Below are positions 46,631 to 55,268 of a DNA stretch of 64,000 nucleotides, piece by piece. Both the position numbers and the translations under genes were made by a program. Origin of the DNA: GCA-002722245 sp038154685 (GTDB lineage Bacteria > Bacteroidota > Bacteroidia > Flavobacteriales_C > GCA-002722245). The stretch's first letter is position 1. The number at the start of each line of letters is the position of its first letter. The notes under the pieces were generated by a model, which worked only from the letters and a program-made list of their open reading frames with translations, made no database searches and was not told the DNA's origin. The stretch covers positions 1-64,000 of the forward strand of contig JAYPYW010000002.1 in NCBI GenBank assembly GCA_038154685.1, given 5' to 3'.

Positions 46631-47119
46631 ATGAAAATTCAAAAAAATGCTGTAGTGATTATGCACTACACTGTTACTACAAATCAAGGTGATACAATTG
46701 ATAGTTCTGCAGGGGGTGAGCCTCTAGCATATATTCAAGGTTTAGGGATGTTAATACCTGGATTAGAAAATCAATTAGAGGGTAAAGAAAAAGGGTTTAA
46801 GAGCAAACTAAATGTTGCCGCTAAAGAAGCTTATGGGGAAAGAAACGATGAAGCTATTTACACTGTTCCTAAAAGCGGATTTCGCCCAGAGAATAATGAA
46901 GAATTAATTGTTGGAATGGAAGTTCAATTAGAGTCTGAACAAGGTCCAGTTTTAGCATTCGTTTCGGAGATTAAGGAAGAGGATGTTGTATTGGATTTAA
47001 ATCATCCCTTAGCTGGTTACGATCTTACCTTTGATATTGAAATAATTGAAGTTAGAGAAGCTGAGCCTGAAGAATTAGATCATGGTCATGTTCACGGACC
47101 TGGAGGTCATCAGCACTAA
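46631..47119 (+). CDS. slyD: FKBP-type peptidyl-prolyl isomerase, SlyD-like
   Basis: 162 residues. An FKBP domain with an inserted flap (IF) region, as in SlyD: DTIDSSAGGEPLAYIQG, then LIPGLENQLEGKEKG, and LNHPLAGYDLTFDIEIIEV. The C-terminus is His-rich (DHGHVHGPGGHQH), fitting a metal-binding tail. It is a cytoplasmic folding helper. A strong terminator follows. Confidence 0.92.
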   Translation: MKIQKNAVVIMHYTVTTNQGDTIDSSAGGEPLAYIQGLGMLIPGLENQLEGKEKGFKSKLNVAAKEAYGERNDEAIYTVPKSGFRPENNEELIVGMEVQLESEQGPVLAFVSEIKEEDVVLDLNHPLAGYDLTFDIEIIEVREAEPEELDHGHVHGPGGHQH

Positions 47120-47131
47120 AAAAAACTTAAT

Positions 47132-47160
47132 AAAAAGGGGAGCAATTTGCTCCCCTTTTT
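47132..47160 (+). terminator. Terminator after slyD-like gene
   Basis: AAAAAGGGGAGCA pairs with TGCTCCCCTTTTT around a 3-base loop. The stem also has an A/T end on the other strand, so it may act both ways for the convergent gene ending at 47180. Confidence 0.85.
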
Positions 47161-47179
47161 ATTTGAATATTATTTTGGA

Positions 47180-47842
47180 TTAAACCTCTCCAAGTAAAAC
47201 TAGTACTGCATGAATAATAGCTAAAGTATAAGCCAACCATGCTATTCCAATACCTGCAACAACAGATAAACCAACACCTAAAACTCCAATTAGCCAAAGG
47301 ATTAAGTTTAATTTAAAAGCGTTAGCCTCCTTTCCTTTCATTAAATAAACTGCAGCTGGTGGTAAAAGTAATGCCAAGATTAATAGTAATATAAAGTAAA
47401 TATCACTATCGATATCATCATCCGCTAAAGCTTTATTCTCCTTAAGTTGTTTTAACTGTTTTCTTACTTGCTTAACTGCTTTAACCTTTTGAACAAGAGT
47501 TAACTTCTCTTTTTTGTTAGAAGTTAAACTCTCAGATTTCTCAGTAACAACAGTTGATTCGTTTACTGCTTTTTCCTCAACTTTTGTTGCTTCCGCTTTA
47601 GGAGCTTCAACAGCTGGAGTAACTTTTGCTGTATCAACTGCAGGCGAATCAACACTTGCAAATTCTACAGTTTCGGCAACTGATTTTTCGATAGTTGACT
47701 TTTCGTTCTTTTTGTTAAAAGCAACATGATACCCCTTTCTGTGCTTTCTTTTTGCAACTTCTATTGATGTATTACATGAAGCTAATAATAGCCCCATCGC
47801 AACCACCGATAACATAGCGCTCTTAAATGATAAAATTTTCAT
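47180..47842 (-). CDS. Lipoprotein with C-terminal Pmp3/YqaE membrane domain
   Basis: 220 residues. The SpII signal ends LLASC, and a linker rich in Glu, Lys, Ala and Val (about 45-140) follows. The C-terminal part (about 148-220) has the Pmp3/YqaE signature ILALLLPPAAVYLMKG, then a second and third helix. Pmp3 proteins are small stress-linked inner-membrane proteins. A lipid anchor together with a Pmp3 domain is an unusual pairing; the exact topology is uncertain. Confidence 0.8.
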   Translation of the reverse strand: MKILSFKSAMLSVVAMGLLLASCNTSIEVAKRKHRKGYHVAFNKKNEKSTIEKSVAETVEFASVDSPAVDTAKVTPAVEAPKAEATKVEEKAVNESTVVTEKSESLTSNKKEKLTLVQKVKAVKQVRKQLKQLKENKALADDDIDSDIYFILLLILALLLPPAAVYLMKGKEANAFKLNLILWLIGVLGVGLSVVAGIGIAWLAYTLAIIHAVLVLLGEV

Positions 47843-47867
47843 AGTAGTTCGGTTATAAATTCTTGGC

Positions 47868-47875
47868 CAAATATA
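47868..47875 (-). promoter_or_regulatory. Candidate -7 box TATATTTG for Pmp3-type lipoprotein
   Basis: It matches TAnnTTTG on the minus strand. A hairpin (47889-47908) lies just upstream and covers the -33 region. Confidence 0.4.
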
Positions 47876-47888
47876 ATTCTAAAGTCTT

Positions 47889-47908
47889 GTTTTACCTTGA
47901 GGCAAAAC
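47889..47908. promoter_or_regulatory. Inverted repeat GTTTTGCC-TCAA-GGTAAAAC
   Basis: On the minus strand an 8-base stem with one G-U pair and a 4-base loop. It overlaps where the -33 element would be, so an operator is possible. It is also downstream of the deacetylase stop, but no T-run follows. Confidence 0.35.
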
Positions 47909-47937
47909 AAATACTTATTAACTTTTTAGACCTAAAT

Positions 47938-48576
47938 CTATTTAGGTTTGCCTAATTGTTGAATATCAATCGCTTTCATTTCCCAATTACAATTTGAAAA
48001 ATGATTTAAGATCTTGGGAAGAGCTCCTTGCAGGGTTTCCTTACACTTCTGACTATCATGAAAAACTATTATGCTTCCTGGGTCTGTGTATTGAACTGTA
48101 TTGTAAGAACATTCTGTAGCAGAGATATTAGGATCAAAGTCTCCACTCAATAGGGTCCACATAATAATTTTATAACGAGGCTTTATCTTTCTTATCTGCT
48201 TTCTTGTGATCCTTCCATGTGGTGGCCGAAAAAGATGTGAGCCAAATGTGTGACCACATTTTTTAACGTTTACTATATACTTTTCATAATCGGTTTCCCA
48301 ACCATTCAAATGATTGTAAGTGTGGTTCCCAACCGTGTGACCCTCGCCTAAAATCCTTTTGTATACTTCTGGATACTTATCTACATTTTCTCCAACACAA
48401 AAAAATGTTGCCTTTGCATTATGCTCTTTTAATTGATCGAGTACCCAAGGCGTAACCTCAGGGTCTGGACCATCATCAAAAGTTAGATAAACCTCTTTGT
48501 TCTTAGTTTTAATTTCCCAAATAAGTGATGGATACCACCACTTCATCCACCATCTTGTTTTATAGATGTATTTCAT
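47938..48576 (-). CDS. Polysaccharide deacetylase family protein (CE4)
   Basis: 212 residues, compact NodB domain. It has TFDDGPDPEVTPW, ATFFCVGENV, GHTVGNHTYNHLN, FRPPHGRITRKQI and a distal IVFHDS motif, so the active site is complete. No cleavable signal peptide is clear. It lies 9 bases after the DUF2723 gene, so the two probably form an operon. It may deacetylate peptidoglycan or another glycan. Confidence 0.9.
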   Translation of the reverse strand: MKYIYKTRWWMKWWYPSLIWEIKTKNKEVYLTFDDGPDPEVTPWVLDQLKEHNAKATFFCVGENVDKYPEVYKRILGEGHTVGNHTYNHLNGWETDYEKYIVNVKKCGHTFGSHLFRPPHGRITRKQIRKIKPRYKIIMWTLLSGDFDPNISATECSYNTVQYTDPGSIIVFHDSQKCKETLQGALPKILNHFSNCNWEMKAIDIQQLGKPK

Positions 48577-48585
48577 CGGGAACTT

Positions 48586-51500
48586 TTATCTTTTTGACCT
48601 AGAACTTCTGTCTGGACGAGCCATAAATCTATTAATATCCGACTGAGATTCCGCTTCCCAATCTTTAATAGATTTAAGAATTTCATACCCTCTTGCTAAG
48701 TCGTCTCTACCAATTTGTTTTACCTGAGAAGCTAGCGAAGATAAACCTTCCGCTTCTTGGGTTAAATTCGCATCAAAGGTCGGAATCAACTTAGCAGTTT
48801 CTTTAACAACGCTTCTATTTAAGAAGTACTCTGTAGTTTTAATTGCATTAATCGACTCTCCGATCATTGATTTCCCTTGACTTGTTTGTTTAGATAAAAC
48901 GTCGGCTACAGCACCTTCTTGTTGAACGTACCAATCAGTTTCTTCCATATATCTCTTCAAGATAATTTGACTTATCTCATTCCCTTTATCTGGTCTTCCG
49001 GCCAAATAGTATGCTTCGGCCAAGTAAACACTGTAATACGACATTGGAATCTTACTAGGCGGCATAATCTCCATACATCTATCCAGAGTTTTAACAGCTC
49101 TGGCAGTATCACCTTTATCGATTAACTTTCTTGCCAAACGAGCGAAGTTATTTCTGTAATTTTCACTCATACGTTTAACCTGCTCACCCATGTAAACACC
49201 TTCCTTCTCCATGTTACCCCACTGGAATTGGTTAACCAAGTTATCGTACATTTTTTCAACGTTAACCCAACCTGTTCCTCCTTGAGTATTATGCTTAATT
49301 GGTGTTAATTTATAAGCCAAGCCCTCTAATTGGAAGTACTCTTCTAAGTTCATATAATTATCACTTCCAACAGTAATTGCAAAGTAAATTGGACGTTCCC
49401 AATTATTACTAGCAATTAAATCAAGAATCATCATTTTCGCCTTATACAAGTGACTACCATTACCTAATTTCCAGTTCATTGTTGCTGGAATTTGATCAGC
49501 AAACTCTGGTAATACAGTTCCATTTGCTAATACATTTGCCTTGTTAACAGGAACAGAGAACTTCCTTGTTGGTAAATAGTCCATCATAACTCCTGATGAC
49601 ATTGGAAGTTTTGTACTTCTGGAATCAGACTTAACAAAATCCATTACTTTGTTGATGTCATGGTATTCATTTTTCGACCATTTATCCTGAATAAATAAAT
49701 AATCTCTTGTTCCCTGACGGTATTGGTCTTGTTCCATTGAGAACGGAACAGCTTCCCCATCATAAGCCTTTCTCTTCGCCTGATCGATGTACCAATCAGT
49801 ATTTAATAAACTCAAGTTAATTACCCTAACGTCAGTTCTGTATCCTTCTACTTCTTGCACATACCAAAGAGGGAAAGTATCGTTATCTCCGTTGGTAAAT
49901 AAAATCGCATTCTTATCACAAGAATCCAAATAGTTTTTCGCAAAATCTCTCGCCGTATACTTATCACTTCTATCATGATCATCCCATCCTTCTGCGGCCA
50001 TAATCACTGGAATAAACCCAGTAATTAAAAGTGCAAAAACAGCTCTTCCTTTATTATTCTTTAGTACTTTACTTCCAATAAGAGATAATAATAAATAAGC
50101 TACAATGGCACCACCAATAAATATACACGACAAACCAAATACTCCACCATTTTCAAAAATCGCTGTGGCTAAAATTCCAACAACAATAAAAGTGATTGCT
50201 GTTAAAGAAATCTCGTAAATACCTAAAGACATTAATTTTGCCTCGATTCCTTTTTTACCAGTTTCTTCCATTACTTCTTCCTCCGATTTAGTGGTTCCAA
50301 GCATATAACTGTATAATGCCTGTACTCCTAATCCAATCCAAATTGCAAAAGCATAAAACGAGCCAGCATATGCATAATCACGTTCCCTTGGCTGATATGG
50401 TGTTTGGTTTAAGTAAATGATAATCGCAATCCCTGTCATTAAGAAAAGAAGAAGAACAACCCAAGCGTCTTCTCTGTTTCGAGCAAACTGGAATACCAAT
50501 CCAATAATTCCCAAAATAAGTGGAAGGAAGTAAAATTCATTTCTTCCCGGATTATCTTTCATGCTTGCAGGTAAATTAGATTGATCCCCAACGTGAGCGT
50601 TATCAATAAAAGGAACACCACTTAACCAGTTTCCTTTTGTAACAGCATCCCCCATTTGAGGAGCTCCGTGACCTTGAATATCATTTTGTCTACCCGTGAA
50701 ATTCCACATGAAATAACGCCAATACATGAAGTTAAATTGGTAGTTGATGAAGAAAGTAAAGTTTTCAGTTTGTGAAGGAACTATTAATGGTACAGGCTCT
50801 GTTCTACCACCTCCAACTGCTTTCTTAACCATGATTGTTCTTTCACGCTTTCCACGCTTTTCCTTTTCAGGAGTACCATCATAATTAGACCAAACTTTAT
50901 AAGCATTTACATGCCTTCCATTTGTACTGTACATTCTTGGGAAGTACATACAAGTTTTTTCATTGTACTTCGGTTTGTGACCTTTTCTTTCGTCAGCCAC
51001 CGTATACTTTCCAGCTTTTTCATTTCTGTAGTAAACTGGTGTTCCATCAACATAAGGCTCATTAGCATCTTGGATACTCTCGAAAGTTTGTCCAAATAAT
51101 AATGGTCTGTCACCGTACTGCTCACGATTTAAGTAAGGAAGTAAAGTCAAGATGTTTTCTGGATTATTCTCATCCATTGGTGGGTTAGCTGCAGATCTAA
51201 TTACAATCATCGCGAATGATGAATAACCAATTAGAATAACCATCACCATTAAAATTGCTTTCTGCAAATCAGCAAAACCTTTTTTCTTCGAGTAGATGAT
51301 TCCTCCTATTAAAAGGACTGTAATGATTAAGAAGTAAATCCACATTCCGCTATCAAATGGAAGTCCTAGATCGTTAACAAAGAATAACTCAAACTTAGTT
51401 GCAAACTCAACAGAGTATGAAATAACAACTTGCTGAACAATTCCTAAAATTATTACACCAATTACGCCAGTAATAAAGAAACCTTTTAGGGTAGCCTTGT

Positions 51501-52140
51501 TTTTATTGAAGTAATAGATGTATACAATAGCTGGTATAACCAATAAGTTCAGGATGTGAACCCCGATTGAAAGCCCCATTAAGTAAGCAATCAATATTAA
51601 GTATCTATCAGCATATGGCTTGTGCGCATTTGCATCCCATTTTAAGGCCAACCAGAATACAGCTGCAGTATATAATGACGATGCAGCATATACTTCAGCC
51701 TCTACCGCAGAAAACCAAAATGAATCCGAGAATGTAAAGGCTAACGCTCCTACAATTCCACTAAACATAATCCCCCAAGTATGACCTGTAGTTAATTCGC
51801 TAGATTTTAAAGTAATTTTCTTTGCCAGCGCAGTGATACTCCAGAAAAGGAATAAGATTGTAAAGGATGAACAAAGCGCTGAAAAAACATTAACAGCATA
51901 AGCAATATATTCGGTGTTTCCTGTAAATGCCTCAGCAACTGCGGCAAACATTCTTGCTTTCATACTCCATAATGGTGCACCAGGAGGGTGACCAACTTGC
52001 AATTTAGTTGCGGATGCTATGAATTCCCCACAGTCCCAAAAACTAGCGGAAGACTCAATTGTAAGCACATAAATAATTGTAGAAAATAAAAGAACTGCCC
52101 AACCAGTTACATTATTTATAAAAGAATATCTTTTCTCCAT
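48586..52140 (-). CDS. DUF2723 membrane glycosyltransferase (TMEM260-like)
   Basis: 1184 residues. The N-terminal half has about 11 membrane helices, beginning with the FWDCGEFIASATKLQVGHPP motif that typifies DUF2723. The C-terminal half is soluble and includes tetratricopeptide-like helices (about 1010-1080). The human relative TMEM260 is an O-mannosyltransferase, and some DUF2723 proteins are now called glycosyltransferase family 117. The natural acceptor here is unknown; protein O-glycosylation is a reasonable inference. A deacetylase gene follows 9 bases downstream. Confidence 0.85.
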   Translation of the reverse strand: MEKRYSFINNVTGWAVLLFSTIIYVLTIESSASFWDCGEFIASATKLQVGHPPGAPLWSMKARMFAAVAEAFTGNTEYIAYAVNVFSALCSSFTILFLFWSITALAKKITLKSSELTTGHTWGIMFSGIVGALAFTFSDSFWFSAVEAEVYAASSLYTAAVFWLALKWDANAHKPYADRYLILIAYLMGLSIGVHILNLLVIPAIVYIYYFNKNKATLKGFFITGVIGVIILGIVQQVVISYSVEFATKFELFFVNDLGLPFDSGMWIYFLIITVLLIGGIIYSKKKGFADLQKAILMVMVILIGYSSFAMIVIRSAANPPMDENNPENILTLLPYLNREQYGDRPLLFGQTFESIQDANEPYVDGTPVYYRNEKAGKYTVADERKGHKPKYNEKTCMYFPRMYSTNGRHVNAYKVWSNYDGTPEKEKRGKRERTIMVKKAVGGGRTEPVPLIVPSQTENFTFFINYQFNFMYWRYFMWNFTGRQNDIQGHGAPQMGDAVTKGNWLSGVPFIDNAHVGDQSNLPASMKDNPGRNEFYFLPLILGIIGLVFQFARNREDAWVVLLLFLMTGIAIIIYLNQTPYQPRERDYAYAGSFYAFAIWIGLGVQALYSYMLGTTKSEEEVMEETGKKGIEAKLMSLGIYEISLTAITFIVVGILATAIFENGGVFGLSCIFIGGAIVAYLLLSLIGSKVLKNNKGRAVFALLITGFIPVIMAAEGWDDHDRSDKYTARDFAKNYLDSCDKNAILFTNGDNDTFPLWYVQEVEGYRTDVRVINLSLLNTDWYIDQAKRKAYDGEAVPFSMEQDQYRQGTRDYLFIQDKWSKNEYHDINKVMDFVKSDSRSTKLPMSSGVMMDYLPTRKFSVPVNKANVLANGTVLPEFADQIPATMNWKLGNGSHLYKAKMMILDLIASNNWERPIYFAITVGSDNYMNLEEYFQLEGLAYKLTPIKHNTQGGTGWVNVEKMYDNLVNQFQWGNMEKEGVYMGEQVKRMSENYRNNFARLARKLIDKGDTARAVKTLDRCMEIMPPSKIPMSYYSVYLAEAYYLAGRPDKGNEISQIILKRYMEETDWYVQQEGAVADVLSKQTSQGKSMIGESINAIKTTEYFLNRSVVKETAKLIPTFDANLTQEAEGLSSLASQVKQIGRDDLARGYEILKSIKDWEAESQSDINRFMARPDRSSRSKR

Positions 52141-52331
52141 TTCGTAAAATTACTTTCATAAACCTCAAATAGTCTAGCCCTTTAACGCTTATTAAGTTTA
52201 ATTAACCCTTTAAAGCAGGCGAATAAGAGGCCGTCATGATATAAAAATGACCGAGCGAAAATAAAAAAAACTCAGCAGAATACACCACTAGTTTTGAATT
52301 AGTATTTTATTACTTTGCTAAAGTTATAGCA

Positions 52332-52367
52332 AACAAAAAGGCCCACAAATGCGGGCCTTTTTGTTTG
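52332..52367. terminator. Bidirectional terminator-like hairpin
   Basis: AAACAAAAAGGCCC pairs fully with GGGCCTTTTTGTTT. Both strands end in T-rich sequence. It follows the gene ending at 52395 (minus). Confidence 0.85.
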
Positions 52368-52394
52368 TTGGGATAAACCCTACAAAAACAATTA

Positions 52395-52952
52395 TTAATC
52401 AACTACTACTGATCTTTCTGCATAATGAATTTCTGTATGTTGAATAGAACCAGAACCATCGTTTTGGATAAATACGCCATAATCTGTCTCATCAGTATCT
52501 ATTCCAGAAACGTCAGACGTCTTTTCACCGTTCATGTAAATACCTCCCCAATCCTGAATAGATGGAACACCTATCTTTTCATTAATCGATGAGAAAATAA
52601 TTCTTTCAGTTGTTGTTCCAACCGCAGAAATTGAACCCGTTGAAGTAACCGCTAAATAAGAAGGCTCAGAAGAAACATTCCCATAAATAAAAGTTCCTGG
52701 TTGAATTTTTAAAACTCCACCATCTTTTACTTGAACTGCTCCATCGATTACCCAATTCTTATTAGATGTCATTTCAAACTCTGTAGTAATATCACCTTTA
52801 ACAAAGAAGAATGGTTCCCCGCCAACATCTTCAACTGAAATAATTGCATCACCCTCCTGGTACGAAAACTCATGCTCTACTTCTTCCTTTTGACATGATG
52901 CTAAAACAGCAATAAATAACCCTCCTAGCAATCCAAATTTCAATTTATTCAT
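52395..52952 (-). CDS. Hypothetical beta-rich lipoprotein
   Basis: 185 residues. The SpII signal ends IAVLASC. The mature part resembles right-handed beta-helix or stacked-beta lipoproteins, with VLKIQPGTFIYG, IIFSSINEKIG and DWGGIYMNGEK. It is shorter than the related proteins with several repeats. The function is unknown. Confidence 0.68.
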   Translation of the reverse strand: MNKLKFGLLGGLFIAVLASCQKEEVEHEFSYQEGDAIISVEDVGGEPFFFVKGDITTEFEMTSNKNWVIDGAVQVKDGGVLKIQPGTFIYGNVSSEPSYLAVTSTGSISAVGTTTERIIFSSINEKIGVPSIQDWGGIYMNGEKTSDVSGIDTDETDYGVFIQNDGSGSIQHTEIHYAERSVVVD

Positions 52953-52977
52953 AATACTACTTTTTAATTTATTAACT

Positions 52978-52985
52978 CAAAGTTA
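52978..52985 (-). promoter_or_regulatory. Candidate -7 box TAACTTTG for lipoprotein gene
   Basis: It matches TAnnTTTG on the minus strand and lies 25 bases before the start at 52952. Confidence 0.4.
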
Positions 52986-53101
52986 ACATTAATTTAACCT
53001 GTTTAACGTAAAAAACCAAATAAAGTTTCGATTTCTATATAATCTACGCTTATAAAAGTGAATGTTTTCGAAGGTTATATGATTTTAACACACATCGCTT
53101 T

Positions 53102-53139
53102 GTTAACTTCGTGTTAACATGACATCACTTTAGGTTAAC
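53102..53139. promoter_or_regulatory. Three phased GTTAAC palindromes
   Basis: GTTAAC occurs at 53102, 53113 and 53134. The start-to-start spacings are 11 and 21 bases, close to one and two helical turns, so the sites would face the same side. This suggests a cooperative operator. Confidence 0.35.
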
Positions 53140-53149
53140 AAACAAAACC

Positions 53150-53233
53150 ATGGATTGGCTTAAAAAGAAATTAGATCCTTCGATTCCTCAGGATGACGAG
53201 AACTTGTTATATTTCTTAGGTCAAAACAACTAA
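53150..53233 (+). CDS. Candidate 27-residue small protein
   Basis: The ATG at 53150 leads MDWLKKKLDPSIPQDDENLL and stops at 53231-53233. It has a basic start, then an acidic and hydrophobic part. The ORF is short enough to occur by chance, but it lies directly after the phased GTTAAC sites. I do not recognise it. Confidence 0.35.
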   Translation: MDWLKKKLDPSIPQDDENLLYFLGQNN

Positions 53234-53281
53234 AATCTACGATTCGATTCTACCCCTAAAAAATACCTATCTTGTTTACCA

Positions 53282-53743
53282 ATGTCTGAAACGGTGTTAA
53301 TTTTTAAAACTAGAAGAAGAGATTACAATCAGAGAGATAGCACATACGGCATCTTCATTTTGTGCTTTTTTATTTACCTAATGTTTTTTGGGCTAACCAT
53401 CTGGGTAAAGTTATCAGCAATACCTTTAATTATTGGATGGTTATACCTTTGGAACCTAGGAATTAGCAAGATTACTATCCAAAATGATGGAATCTATCTT
53501 CACCGACTTTTCAAAACAGAGAAAATAGAACCCAATAATGTTGTTAAAATTTACTTTAACCCTCAGATTTCAATTGAAAGTCCAGTCAGATTAATCGTCA
53601 AACGATCAAATGGAAAGAAAAAGAACCTACCTCTTTGTGGGGAGCTCTTTGAATACAAGGAACTCCTTAACAATTTTTCTAATATCTATAAAATAGATCA
53701 ACAGTTATTAACTAAACTGAAAAACGATAAGGTTACTTGGTAA
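53282..53743 (+). CDS. Hypothetical membrane protein, PH-like domain
   Basis: 153 residues. Two adjacent helices near the N-terminus (about 24-45 and 46-60) are followed by a beta-rich domain (ISKITIQNDGIYLHRLFKTEKIEP) that resembles bacterial PH-like domains. The function is unknown. Confidence 0.6.
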   Translation: MSETVLIFKTRRRDYNQRDSTYGIFILCFFIYLMFFGLTIWVKLSAIPLIIGWLYLWNLGISKITIQNDGIYLHRLFKTEKIEPNNVVKIYFNPQISIESPVRLIVKRSNGKKKNLPLCGELFEYKELLNNFSNIYKIDQQLLTKLKNDKVTW

Positions 53744-53834
53744 TTAATTACCTTAAAGAAACCATATTTTATGAGAAATGGAATTTTGAAAATTAGCTCG
53801 ACCCTCTGAAATTGGTGCAAATTAGGTTTATGAT

Positions 53835-55025
53835 TCAGGGCTTAAGGATTGTTTTAGTTAAATCATTATATATTCTTTCTCCTATTAATTTATACCCTTT
53901 AGGACGCATATGTTCATCATAATTCCAGAATAAATGATTTCCTTTATCTTCTTCTTTTTTAACAACTTGAGTAAGGTCTAAGAATGGAACTTTAAATCGC
54001 AAACATTGTTGCGCGATGGCAATTTGATGTTGGTTATATTCAGAAGTGGTTAAATCAAAATTTTCAGCTGGGAATCCAAAGGTCATTTCCCTCTCAAAGG
54101 GATAATAATGTTGCGAAATTTGGTTTCTACTTGGTATGTAAATGATTACGGGAATAGTATTATTCTTTTTGCATATGAATTGAAAGAAAGGAATAGTTTC
54201 TCCTAATTTTGGAGGTTTTTTTAAGCAAGCTTCCTCCTTAGCAAAAGCATTTACTAGGAAGGGATTTACTTTCCCCGCTTTCATTTCCATAGCTAATTTC
54301 TGACTAATATTTTCTGAAAGAATTTTTTCATGTCTGGTCCATGGGTTTGTTGAATCAGGAACGGCCATTATATAGGGTCTTTCTTTTCCTCCCCAAGCCG
54401 GAAGAAGTGGTCCGTGGTAATCAAGCTGTTTTATTACCTCTATAATTCTTGGTATAGCTTTATTGTAAAATTCGGGCTCTAAAAAATAACTAGGGACAAT
54501 TGGTTCCTTCTTCCCAAGGTCATTGGCATAAATACATAAAATGGTCATATCCGGCTTTAACAAAGGAATAATATCAGCTGAGAGTTGTAAGTCCGCATCA
54601 AGTCCAATTCCTGCAATTCCAGCGTTTAAAACGTCTAAGAAATCTGCTGAGTCTTTTGCTTTGAAAAAATCTGTTAATTGCTCATTATCTTGGGCCATCA
54701 TCCCCTCAACAAAGCTGTCTCCAATAAAAAGCACCGGTTTTTTTCCTTTTGGTTTTTGAAGCTCCCATTCTTTGTCACGAAACCCATAAAGGTTCATGGT
54801 GTGCTGAAAAATATGAGCTGTATCTAATGAAGATTGCCAGGTCCATGATTTATTTCTGCTGTAATCTTCCTCGGCATGATGATTACCCAGCTCCATAAAC
54901 TTTACACGATCGAAATTAGAAACGTCAGGTATAGGGAAAACAATACGAAAAACTACCTCTTGAAATACGAAGAGACAAACTAGATAAATAATCCATTGTT
55001 TTAAAGACAGTCTTTTTGAGGACAT
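53835..55025 (-). CDS. SGNH-hydrolase-like membrane protein
   Basis: 396 residues. One N-terminal helix (about 10-28) anchors it. An SGNH-like domain shows FIGDSFVEGMM (Ser nucleophile), IYANDLGKK and a distal WNYDEHMRPKGYKL with the catalytic Asp/His. It resembles alginate-type acetyltransferases and lipases of the SGNH clan. The substrate is unknown. Confidence 0.75.
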   Translation of the reverse strand: MSSKRLSLKQWIIYLVCLFVFQEVVFRIVFPIPDVSNFDRVKFMELGNHHAEEDYSRNKSWTWQSSLDTAHIFQHTMNLYGFRDKEWELQKPKGKKPVLFIGDSFVEGMMAQDNEQLTDFFKAKDSADFLDVLNAGIAGIGLDADLQLSADIIPLLKPDMTILCIYANDLGKKEPIVPSYFLEPEFYNKAIPRIIEVIKQLDYHGPLLPAWGGKERPYIMAVPDSTNPWTRHEKILSENISQKLAMEMKAGKVNPFLVNAFAKEEACLKKPPKLGETIPFFQFICKKNNTIPVIIYIPSRNQISQHYYPFEREMTFGFPAENFDLTTSEYNQHQIAIAQQCLRFKVPFLDLTQVVKKEEDKGNHLFWNYDEHMRPKGYKLIGERIYNDLTKTILKP

Positions 55026-55090
55026 ACTCGCAAAAATATGCTATATTTTCGGATCTGAATTGTGAATTAACTTTCTAGAAAAACCTTAAT

Positions 55091-55120
55091 AAACAAAAAA
55101 GCCCATCCATGGATGAGCTT
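55091..55120 (-). terminator. Terminator after tRNA-Gln
   Basis: On the minus strand AAGCTCATCC and GGATGGGCTT pair (one G-U), followed by TTTTTTGTTT. Confidence 0.85.
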
Positions 55121-55128
55121 TAAAGGTG

Positions 55129-55199
55129 TTACCCGACAGGGATTCGAACCCCGACAGACAGTACCAAAAACTGTAGTGCTACCGTTACACCATCGGGCA
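55129..55199 (-). tRNA. trnQ: tRNA-Gln (anticodon TTG)
   Basis: 71 bases. The acceptor stem TGCCCGA/TCGGGTA, D arm, anticodon stem ACAGT/ACTGT with loop TTTTGGT (anticodon TTG), and T arm CGGGG-TTCGAAT-CCCTG are all intact. The discriminator base is A, and no CCA is encoded. It has a strong promoter upstream and a terminator downstream. Confidence 0.95.
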
Positions 55200-55214
55200 A
55201 ACTAATTGCGGGCA

Positions 55215-55247
55215 CAAAATTAATGCATTTTTCCCTTTGGAGCAAAA
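55215..55247 (-). promoter_or_regulatory. Promoter of tRNA-Gln
   Basis: TTTTG (55243-55247, -33 element), exactly 20 bases of spacer, then TAATTTTG (55215-55222, -7 element). This is the Bacteroidota consensus TTTG-N19-21-TAnnTTTG. Transcription would start about 8-9 bases before the tRNA. Confidence 0.75.
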
Positions 55248-55268
55248 TTTCTTTTGTTTTTCTGGTAG

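Larger units (their letters stand above)
52953..53281. other. Gap of over 300 bases with one tiny candidate ORF
   Basis: The DNA is AT-rich. It holds a -7 box for the minus-strand gene (52978-52985), three GTTAAC words (53102-53139) and a 27-codon candidate ORF at 53150-53233. No other coding signal was seen. Confidence 0.6.
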
